A stretch of 30,163 nt of DNA from a virus. The stretch covers positions 1 to 30,163 of IMG/VR virus record IMGVR_UViG_3300034198_010885. One strand, 5' to 3'. The translations under genes were made by a program, and so were the position numbers. Below, piece by piece: positions 24,765-30,163 of the stretch (positions are counted from its first letter, which is position 1; the number at the start of each line of letters is the position of its first letter). The notes under the pieces were generated by a model, which did not search any database, was not told where the DNA came from, and worked only from the letters and a program-made list of their open reading frames with translations.

Positions 24765-24775
24765 TATTAAATATA
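24765..24775 (-). promoter_or_regulatory. Phage-type promoter motif before the tail gene block
   Basis: An exact minus-strand copy of TATATTTAATA followed by TTATGGG. The TATATTTA part ends 5 nt before ATG, matching the copies at 9109 and 13218. It would begin the long run of tail genes. Confidence 0.5.
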
Positions 24776-24800
24776 AAATTATTTGTTATGTTATATGAAA

Positions 24801-25618
24801 TTAGAACGATCCCTTAGATTTTTTTAATAATCTCTCTTGTTCTTTGTCATATTCAATTAAAAATTGTAGTTGATTTAGGACTTCTAATATCCCTTTTTTG
24901 AAGATGTATTCAAGGTCTTTGAAATTGTTTCCAACAATTCTGTTTGCGACCAAGTACCATCCGTAGGTTTTTTGAAAAGAATTCTCCATATTAGTTTCCG
25001 GAGTTTCCACGTTATTAACATCTTTTTCCACATCCCAATTTTCGGTGTCAAAGATAACTGGGTAAGAACTGAAAACCTGTTTGCGAATTTGATAAAAAAA
25101 AACTGAGCTCCTAATAAAATGGATACATCTAATTTCTTTTTGAACAATTCCGCCCTGTCATTCATCGTATTGACATCATACTTTTCAATATCAAAGTCAT
25201 GTGTACTTCTTTCTTTGGTTATTGGTCTGTACATAATTGCTGCCAGTATATGTAATAAATCTAATAATTCATTTTCAGGTTTGGTTGATATGGTATCCAA
25301 ATCCACCCATTCACCGAACGATAATCCTTCCCATTTGGGGAAGAACCCATATTGAACACCATCCAATTCAAATCTATCCACAAACTTGGGATTTTCCTTT
25401 GGTATCATTCCCATTATTGCTGCCGCCAAGTAATTCACTTCTTGGTAATGAGCGTTCATTAAATCTTCGACAGGAGCGTCTGTGAAGATATTGATAATCT
25501 TTGCTGCAAACAATTCATCATCAAATAAATCCTTAATTTTATAAACCTTGGAATATTGTCCTATTGTAACATAATCACCAAGAACATATTCTTTATTCTC
25601 AATCTTAAATTTTATCAT
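24801..25618 (-). CDS. Unknown phage protein read through a -1 frameshift at T9
   Basis: The first 175 residues ([25 protein letters not shown]...[15 protein letters not shown]) lie in one frame and the natural-looking continuation lies in the -1 frame ([28 protein letters not shown]... to ...[13 protein letters not shown]), giving 272 residues. The switch falls at nine consecutive T on the minus strand (25102-25094), read CAG TTT TTT TTT ATC. Without a shift the zero frame runs 69 further residues to a stop at 24884, with an unnatural basic tail. Programmed -1 slippage, as in tail assembly chaperones, or a homopolymer sequencing error are both possible. It overlaps the large terminase stop in an ATGA arrangement. 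I do not recognise the family with certainty; a tail or baseplate assembly factor is plausible. Confidence 0.6.
25094..25102 (-). other. T9 slippery run (candidate frameshift site)
   Basis: Nine T in the sense strand, in frame as TTT TTT TTT, allow complete re-pairing after a -1 slip. The frame downstream switches exactly here. Confidence 0.6.
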
Positions 25619-26946
25619 ATGAAGGTCAGGGAATAACGTCCCGTCGTTTTAAATTGTTTTACTACCGGATACATACGCATTGCAAACATATCCGCAAGGT
25701 CAGGTGACCTACCCAAAGTCTTCTTCATTTCATCTTTGGATTGAACACCAATCTTGGTATCTTTATCTAAGTTCTTTAATTTAACACTTAATAACTCTTG
25801 TGTCAACTCATCTATTAACTCAGGTTGTATAATGTTTATTGATATTTGTCCTTCCTTTAACATCTCCGCCACTTTCACATAACACTGTGATTTCAAGTTG
25901 GTGAAGTTTTGATTATGGAACGGTGAAGCATTATTCACAAAGTTGGTTCCACGGATCATATCCGCCACACCGCCACCGACGCCATCGGAGTCTATAATAC
26001 AATTTGTTGGATGAACACCATGGGATTGCATTAATGATTTGATTTCGTTTGCCAGTTCTGTGGTGGATGTTTTTGTATATATATGAACATCCATTAACGC
26101 AAGACCAACCCAAACTCCTATTACCGACCTATCACTACCATATCTGGCCACGTCAATCGTTAGATATTTCTTTTCTGTTACAGATGGTTGGAACTTATAA
26201 ACACACTGTGATATGTCATCAAATGAAGTTATGGCATCACTGGCATCCAAATAATTCCAATCCCCTTCCAATAATCTTCTTCTACTCATTTCAGGTAAGG
26301 TCTTTAACATTTCAATATAAGACTCAGGTAAATGGGGATTATCATATGGGAGAGCTGGTACAAACGCCATATTGTCAGGTAATCTGTCTTCCACATATGG
26401 TTGGTAAAACTCAGACTTAATCCATACTTGTGCTGGGTTACAGGTTAATAAAATCTTTGGAATCAATTTGTATTCATTTAATTTGAAACGAATACGGGAA
26501 CGTAATATGTCATACGCCATTCTTGATACTTCAGAAGCTTCATCAATCATAATAGCGGTCAGTTCATATCCACCCAAACTTGAAAATAATGGATCCGATG
26601 GATAATACGCCAAGTCTTTCAAAATGATGGATGATTTGTTATTGAATGTCAATACGTTAGACTGAGCGTTATAAACAAAGTGTTCGTTTGCTTTCAATCC
26701 CATTCTTTCCAAAGTTTCAAATAAGGTGTTTAATGTGGTCATCTTTAACTGTGCTAACACAGCACGACCAATTAGACATCGGATACCTGGATGTTTCAGA
26801 CATAGAGTTGCAATCCAAAGACATCCAATAAAACTCTTTCCACCACCAGCACTACCACCGTAGGTTACAATATTGGTTTTATCATCCATTAACAATTTCC
26901 AAGCAACCGATTGTTTCTTGGTTAAATTAATATCAATTTGATTCAT
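25615..26946 (-). CDS. terL: Terminase large subunit
   Basis: The 443-residue ATPase-nuclease that pumps DNA into the procapsid and cuts concatemers. ATPase part: Walker A GGSAGGGKS at 30-38, Walker B IMIDE at 132-136 with E136 as the likely catalytic carboxylate, and a coupling motif LTCNP at 167-171. Nuclease part (RNase H-like): D265 in TIDVARYG, D319/D321 in IIDSDGVGGG, and D416/D419 in SPDLADMF, the expected acidic triad. All key residues are present and the length is normal. It overlaps the small basic gene upstream by 14 bases and the frameshifted gene downstream by 4 bases, so the three are probably co-translated. Confidence 0.95.
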   Translation of the reverse strand: MNQIDINLTKKQSVAWKLLMDDKTNIVTYGGSAGGGKSFIGCLWIATLCLKHPGIRCLIGRAVLAQLKMTTLNTLFETLERMGLKANEHFVYNAQSNVLTFNNKSSIILKDLAYYPSDPLFSSLGGYELTAIMIDEASEVSRMAYDILRSRIRFKLNEYKLIPKILLTCNPAQVWIKSEFYQPYVEDRLPDNMAFVPALPYDNPHLPESYIEMLKTLPEMSRRRLLEGDWNYLDASDAITSFDDISQCVYKFQPSVTEKKYLTIDVARYGSDRSVIGVWVGLALMDVHIYTKTSTTELANEIKSLMQSHGVHPTNCIIDSDGVGGGVADMIRGTNFVNNASPFHNQNFTNLKSQCYVKVAEMLKEGQISINIIQPELIDELTQELLSVKLKNLDKDTKIGVQSKDEMKKTLGRSPDLADMFAMRMYPVVKQFKTTGRYSLTFI

Positions 26947-27118
26947 CCTGAACCACAGTATCTTTTAAATTATACTGTATCTTAATTTCTTCCATTATCT
27001 GTTTTATTTCTTCTTCAGACTTTCCCTTGATTCTGTCCATAAACTGTCTGTGAACTTTCAACATCATCTTATGTTTTTGTCTTTCTGCAAATCTTTTTGC
27101 TCTTCTAATTTCTGACAT
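26933..27118 (-). CDS. Small highly charged protein before TerL
   Basis: A 61-residue, probably all-helical protein (MSEIRRAKRFAERQKHKMML...KSEEEIKQIMEEIKIQYNLKD). The first half is strongly basic and the second half acidic. It overlaps the start of the large terminase by 14 bases. I do not recognise the family. The position suggests a packaging accessory or DNA-binding helper, but no evidence beyond context supports this. Confidence 0.6.
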   Translation of the reverse strand: MSEIRRAKRFAERQKHKMMLKVHRQFMDRIKGKSEEEIKQIMEEIKIQYNLKDTVVQDESN

Positions 27119-27119
27119 A

Positions 27120-27656
27120 TTATTTTAATTCATTATATTTTGATAATACCTTGGGTATGTATTTTATATCTGTTGTTTCATTTGATACCAACATAGCAAA
27201 GATTCCATCCGATTGATAAACCTTTAATGGGAACTTATGGTCTTTTACAATCTTTTTATTAACAACAAAAGAACCCACGTCCAAATGTTCTACCATAATC
27301 TTGGAACCAGTTAATCTAAAGATTCCATTCTGTTCCTGACCGAAATGTATAAAATCGTGTTTTAAGTCCTTAATTTCGGACCATAAATCTTGGTGAAGTA
27401 AAGTATCATCATCAAGGAAGAAAATCCAACCACGGTCAACTAAATCCATTCCATAGTTCCTTTGAGCGTTTCCCACCTTACTGTCAGGATGACGATAGAT
27501 ATGTGGTTCACATTTTGGTGGAAGGTTGTCAGTTGGGATATGGTCAGAGTCAAACACCACAATCCATCGGTACATATCTTTTGGGATGTTGATGGATTTA
27601 TAAATCTTAAATAGATTTTCAGGTCTTGAACAAGGGGTTATTATGTTTAGGAACAT
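27120..27656 (-). CDS. GT-A-type glycosyltransferase-like protein
   Basis: I choose the ATG at 27656 (MFLNIITPCSRPENL), giving 178 residues; the earlier in-frame codon is TTG. It has the start of a family 2-like GT-A fold: a first strand FLNIITP with CSRPENLFKIYKSI, a second strand WIVVFDSDH (about 32-40), VGNAQRNYGMDLVDRGWIFFLDDDTLL (about 75-101) containing the D-D-D metal and nucleotide-sugar site, and a later KEF-like QSDGIFAMLVSNETTD. It is short for a complete enzyme (many are 220-300 residues) and lacks a membrane anchor. It lies inside the packaging operon, between small and large terminase. It may glycosylate phage proteins, such as the Thr-rich stalks, or host sugars. The substrate is unknown. 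Confidence 0.65.
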   Translation of the reverse strand: MFLNIITPCSRPENLFKIYKSINIPKDMYRWIVVFDSDHIPTDNLPPKCEPHIYRHPDSKVGNAQRNYGMDLVDRGWIFFLDDDTLLHQDLWSEIKDLKHDFIHFGQEQNGIFRLTGSKIMVEHLDVGSFVVNKKIVKDHKFPLKVYQSDGIFAMLVSNETTDIKYIPKVLSKYNELK

Positions 27657-27693
27657 CAAAAACGAAATTTTAAGGGTGTTAATTTAAAAAAAA

Positions 27694-28083
27694 TTAGTCC
27701 AAGTTTATGTTTATTTGAATTGGCTGACCGTTAGATGTTACATCCACCTTCTTGACCTCCAATTGATGTATCTTCGCAATATCTGCAAGAACTTCTCTTT
27801 CAACACGTTTATTCCTTTCTTCCCTACATCTTTTAAGTAAATCATAGAGTTGATTAAGGTGATTTTCCAATATTTCTTCATGATTCTGTTCATATCTTTC
27901 TTTTAATCTTGTTCTTGCTTCTTTCCAAAGATTTTCTGCTTGTCTTTCGGATATATTAAATTCTTTGGATGCTACTGAAGCAAACTCACGATAGGATAAG
28001 TGATCATATAACATTAGTTCAAATACTCGTGACATTCTTGATTCAAACTCAAGTTCATCTGTTTTTCTTCCTGCTTTGGCCAT
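27694..28083 (-). CDS. terS: Terminase small subunit
   Basis: A 129-residue DNA-recognition component of the packaging motor. After a short basic tail (MAKAGRKTDE) comes a helix-turn-helix-like region (about 18-60: VFELMLYDHLSYREFASVASKEFNISERQAENLWKEA). A central helical oligomerisation part follows (about 62-105, EILENHLNQLYDLLKRCREERNKRVEREVLADIAKIHQLE). The tail is VDVTSNGQPIQININLD, a beta-like C-terminus typical of small terminases that contacts the large subunit. It lies 38 bases upstream of the glycosyltransferase gene and two genes from TerL. Confidence 0.8.
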   Translation of the reverse strand: MAKAGRKTDELEFESRMSRVFELMLYDHLSYREFASVASKEFNISERQAENLWKEARTRLKERYEQNHEEILENHLNQLYDLLKRCREERNKRVEREVLADIAKIHQLEVKKVDVTSNGQPIQININLD

Positions 28084-28084
28084 A

Positions 28085-28402
28085 TTATTCTGGTAATAGT
28101 TTAAGGACGTAACGCATATGATTGGTAAACTTAATTACTTGAGATGATACACAACTTTTACATTTCCAGTTAAAGTCTTCATCAAATAGGAATTTGAATA
28201 CCTTATCAATAGGTTCTTTATTATTTTCTTTAACTCCACCCATACTGATTAAATTGAAGTATGCATCCCTAATTTCATCTACTGTTGGGACATATAATTC
28301 ATCATCTTCTACTGGTGGTAGTTTGGTAATCGGTTTATTTTTCTTTTTACATTCGTGACAGGTTTCTTTTTTCTGTCTTGGTTTCTTAACTTTTTCTTCC
28401 AT
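28085..28402 (-). CDS. Small protein with zinc-ribbon-like cysteines
   Basis: The ATG at 28402 gives 105 residues (MEEKVKKPRQKKETCHECKKKNK...). An earlier TTG would overlap the upstream gene. Two CxxC pairs, CHEC at about 15-18 and CKSC at about 81-84, could bind one zinc ion across the chain. Between them is an acidic helical part (DELYVPTVDEIRDAYFNLI). I do not recognise the family. It stops one base before the small terminase start and may be a DNA-binding packaging or transcription factor. Confidence 0.65.
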   Translation of the reverse strand: MEEKVKKPRQKKETCHECKKKNKPITKLPPVEDDELYVPTVDEIRDAYFNLISMGGVKENNKEPIDKVFKFLFDEDFNWKCKSCVSSQVIKFTNHMRYVLKLLPE

Positions 28403-28403
28403 A

Positions 28404-28571
28404 TTAATCTTCAATTAAGGGATAATTAAAATCGGGTTTATCCAATTCATCTATCACAGGTTCTGATATTGATGGTTGATTAAATTCATTTATTTTTTCT
28501 TCCAAATGTTGTTTTACGTCTTTTGGTACCGGTGTTGGTTCGGGTTTTTTTTCTTTACATCCACATCCCAT
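28404..28571 (-). CDS. Small MGCGCK protein (55 residues)
   Basis: This open frame fills the gap between the sigma-like gene and the 105-residue gene. It begins MGCGCKEKKPEPTPVPKD, a CGC-K start followed by a Pro-rich linker, and ends DFNYPLIED. Short proteins that start with a Cys-Gly-Cys motif are frequent in Bacteroidota and cyanophage-type genomes, with unknown roles. The start lies one base after the upstream gene's stop and the stop two bases before the next start, so translation is tightly packed. Confidence 0.65.
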   Translation of the reverse strand: MGCGCKEKKPEPTPVPKDVKQHLEEKINEFNQPSISEPVIDELDKPDFNYPLIED

Positions 28572-28572
28572 G

Positions 28573-29085
28573 TTAATTCATTTTTTTAAATACGTTATGT
28601 TTTATATCTGCTTTGGCGGTGTTTACATATCTTGCAATTGATGTTAATGGGATTGAAGTGGTTTTGCTTACTTTCTTTAAACTTCCCAATAACATATAAC
28701 GTTCAAATACGACTTTTCTAAACCAGTCCAAATCCGCCCAACATTCTTCCATTATCTGTAAAAACTCGTGTTTATTGAAATCGGAATCTGAATCGTGTAT
28801 TTCTAAATTTACACTTAATTCGTTATATAATAAACTTTCCCTTTTTACTTTATAGAAAAATGGACTTGTCTTTGAAAACCAGTTTATTTTCATTATTCCT
28901 ATGATGTAATATTTTATTGAATTGTCATCATAACTTCTTAGTTTAATGTCTTGTTTTTCATATAGTTGAAGTAAAACGTCATTTAATAAATCCCCTGCGA
29001 ACGAATCGTTCTTGGTCATTCTGTTTGATATTTCTAATAATTGATAGTAATGTTTGACGATGTAATTGTTGATTTCAGGCTTCAT
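28573..29085 (-). CDS. Sigma-70-like RNA polymerase factor
   Basis: This 170-residue protein has the length and two-part layout of small group-4-like sigma factors. Residues about 10-85 resemble region 2 (YYQLLEISNRMTKNDSFAGDLLNDVLLQLYEK...SIKYYIIGIMKINWF, with the D-x-L-x-D-V-L-L-Q/F pattern of core-binding helices and an aromatic basic end). Residues about 118-168 resemble region 4 with a helix-turn-helix (FRKVVFERYMLLGSLKKVSKTTSIPLTSIARYVNTAKADIK). The linker (90-115) is acidic. It would redirect host RNA polymerase to phage promoters, and the six TATATTTAATA sites are the obvious targets. A plain HTH regulator is the alternative. It overlaps the upstream gene by 11 bases. Confidence 0.65.
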   Translation of the reverse strand: MKPEINNYIVKHYYQLLEISNRMTKNDSFAGDLLNDVLLQLYEKQDIKLRSYDDNSIKYYIIGIMKINWFSKTSPFFYKVKRESLLYNELSVNLEIHDSDSDFNKHEFLQIMEECWADLDWFRKVVFERYMLLGSLKKVSKTTSIPLTSIARYVNTAKADIKHNVFKKMN

Positions 29086-29332
29086 TCAGTCTATTTAGTG
29101 AATCGTATATTACCGAACAGACTTCGTAATTTTCATGTTCTTCGTTGGTCTCTAATGAACTTTCCAATACTTCTTTTAAAAATGTAACCCTATTAATATG
29201 TTCCGGTAATTCCTTATCTATGCTAATTAATAATCTTTCAATTAATAAATCACAGATATTATTTTTTATTTTAATACTCAATTTGTTGTAATTCTTTGGG
29301 ATGTCAATATAACCTAACTGTATGTGCTCCAT
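29075..29332 (-). CDS. Unknown small acidic helical protein
   Basis: An 85-residue protein, mostly helical (KLSIKIKNNICDLLIERLLISID...INRVTFLKEVLESSLETNEEHENYEVCSVIYDSLNRLNEA), without a recognised family. It starts directly after the zinc-finger gene's stop and overlaps the start of the sigma-like gene by 11 bases. Such overlap suggests coupled synthesis, so a partner or antagonist of the sigma-like factor is possible but unproven. Confidence 0.65.
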   Translation of the reverse strand: MEHIQLGYIDIPKNYNKLSIKIKNNICDLLIERLLISIDKELPEHINRVTFLKEVLESSLETNEEHENYEVCSVIYDSLNRLNEA

Positions 29333-29863
29333 CTACTTTGATTTAACTTTAACCCAATTTTTATCTTTATTTTTGATACCAGGTTTGGACCATACCCCAT
29401 TATCGTTGAATGTCCATCCCATACTTTCCATTAACATAAATAGTGTATTTCTTTGTAAATCATTCATATAGGTATTTGGTTGCTTAAGAACTCGTTCTCC
29501 ACCCATCTTTTCTTCTATATATTTCATGCGTTCTTCTTCACCCTTTTCCTTTCTGCATACATCACAATAGGAATATTTGTGTTTACCATTCTTGGTATAG
29601 AATTTTTCTTTTAAGTTTTTCCAAATTTTACAATTACCGCACATTTTATAATCAGGATGGTTTTCAAATGGGTCTGGTTGGGGTTCTGGGATGACTGGTT
29701 GAATGATTTTATTTAACTTGACCATTTCCCTATATTTTTTCTTTTGGATGGAAATACAAGTTCTACATATCCTTCTGGTACGAATTTTCCCTTGGGTTGA
29801 GTGCCAATATTTTTCATATTGATCTTCTGGTTTAGATATGTTACATTTGGTACATATATTCAT
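29333..29863 (-). CDS. Double zinc-finger protein, possible endonuclease relative
   Basis: A 176-residue protein with two C-x2-C...C-x2-C modules, C4/C7/C33/C36 and C75/C78/C100/C103, joined by a Pro-rich linker (VIPEPQPDPFENHPDYK). The first module has the same spacing style as the finger in the GIY-YIG protein at 137-697 (C-x2-C, about 22-25 residues, C-x2-C then a basic helix). The C-terminus (MNDLQRNTLFMLMESMGWTFNDNGVWSKPG) is a separate small domain with a Trp-rich end. No nuclease signature is visible, so it may be a DNA-binding or recombination factor. It is the first gene of the leftward run after the terminator at 29880-29921. Confidence 0.65.
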   Translation of the reverse strand: MNICTKCNISKPEDQYEKYWHSTQGKIRTRRICRTCISIQKKKYREMVKLNKIIQPVIPEPQPDPFENHPDYKMCGNCKIWKNLKEKFYTKNGKHKYSYCDVCRKEKGEEERMKYIEEKMGGERVLKQPNTYMNDLQRNTLFMLMESMGWTFNDNGVWSKPGIKNKDKNWVKVKSK

Positions 29864-29868
29864 AAATA

Positions 29869-29880
29869 GTTGAGTTCAAC
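29869..29880. promoter_or_regulatory. Inverted repeat before the first leftward gene
   Basis: GTTGA-GT-TCAAC is a perfect 5-bp inverted repeat with a 2-nt centre, 5 nt upstream of the zinc-finger gene's ATG and just after the terminator. It could be an operator for this operon or simply the base of an mRNA hairpin. No clear promoter could be assigned here. Confidence 0.3.
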
Positions 29881-29921
29881 AAAAAATCCGGTATTAATCA
29901 ATTTCTATCATAACACCGGAT
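29880..29921 (-). terminator. Leftward terminator of the gene cut by the right edge
   Basis: ATCCGGT (29886-29892) pairs with ACCGGAT (29915-29921) around a 22-nt loop. On the minus strand it is followed by TTTTTTG. It stops transcription from the gene at 29967-30163, or lets part of it pass to the genes to the left. Confidence 0.7.
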
Positions 29922-29966
29922 CAATATAAAATATGGAACTATATTAATTTAATAATACATAAAATT

Positions 29967-30163
29967 CTATTCAATATCAAGATATTTGTCGGAATTATTT
30001 TTATAACTTTGATGTCTTTGATATTGAGTTAAAATAACTTTTTCAAAAGTGGAACGATCTTCTTCTTTCAGTTGAAGGATATTCATCACATAACTGTGCT
30101 GGTACGCTTCATTCATATAACTAAATTGACCTGGTGTCTTTTCACCTGGTTTACTTTTCCAAA
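29967..30163 (-). CDS. C-terminal end of an unknown protein (partial)
   Basis: A leftward frame is open from the right edge (first full codon at 30161) to a TAG at 29967-29969, giving at least 64 residues. The sequence WKSKPGEKTPGQFSYMNEAYQ...EEDRSTFEKVILTQYQRHQSYKNNSDKYLDIE is charged and Gln/Tyr-rich, probably helical, with no recognised family. The terminator at 29880-29921 follows at a natural distance, supporting it as a real gene end. Confidence 0.6.
   Translation of the reverse strand, partial: WKSKPGEKTPGQFSYMNEAYQHSYVMNILQLKEEDRSTFEKVILTQYQRHQSYKNNSDKYLDIE

Noticed and set aside
24801-25031. A separate 76-residue gene starting MEKDVNNVE
   Set aside because: Its frame continues upstream to the T9 run and completes the preceding gene, so it is better read as the -1 continuation.
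26049-26420. 123-residue rightward frame inside the terminase gene
   Set aside because: It is antisense to intact TerL with all catalytic motifs. The His/Trp/Gln-rich product is typical of a shadow frame.
29937-29960. Further copy of the phage promoter motif (TATATTAATTTAATAATA)
   Set aside because: It differs from the 11-mer by inserted bases, so it is treated as chance similarity in AT-rich DNA.

Overview
The window is about 30 kb of a tailed double-stranded DNA phage (or prophage) of a Bacteroidota host, probably Flavobacterium-like. The DNA is very AT-rich. Genes have A/T-rich leaders rather than Shine-Dalgarno sites. One secreted protein has a typical flavobacterial signal peptide (ending SYGQ) behind a Bacteroidota-type TAnnTTTG promoter. 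No integrase, replication, lysis or tRNA gene is visible, so this is mainly the packaging and virion half of a genome. No tail sheath was recognised, which together with a 901-residue tape measure suggests a long-tailed siphovirus.

Layout. Positions 1-980 hold two rightward genes, a zinc-finger GIY-YIG nuclease and an unknown protein, each behind a sigma70-like promoter. Positions 981-1180 hold a terminator, a phage-type promoter motif and a second terminator that together outline a roughly 100-nt small RNA. Positions 1178-1780 hold a leftward secreted moron-like gene, two tandem DnaA boxes and the terminator of the late region. From 1779 to 29863 nearly every gene is read leftward. In order of transcription they are: a zinc-finger protein, an unknown protein, a sigma-like factor, two small Cys-containing proteins, small terminase, a glycosyltransferase-like protein, a small basic protein, large terminase, a frameshifted unknown protein, a duplicated-domain Thr/Pro-rich protein, a small protein, a tail fibre, an HK97-gp10-like protein, three large tail-tip or appendage proteins, a small pre-tape-measure protein, the tape measure, a multidomain XkdF-like protease, scaffold, major capsid protein, a tail-tube candidate, an unknown, portal, connector, a ferritin-like protein and a Cys-motif protein. 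The right edge cuts another leftward gene.

How it may work together. The terminases package DNA through the portal into a capsid built from scaffold, protease and major capsid protein. The tape measure and tail genes build the tail. Several appendage proteins carry long Thr/Pro stalks. The most interesting regulatory signal is an identical 11-mer, TATATTTAATA, upstream of five leftward virion genes and once in rightward orientation just before the putative small RNA. It looks like a phage-specific promoter element, and the sigma-like protein encoded just upstream of the terminases is a natural candidate to read it. Head and tail modules are permuted compared with the usual order: the tail genes and tape measure come before protease-scaffold-capsid, and the portal is almost last.
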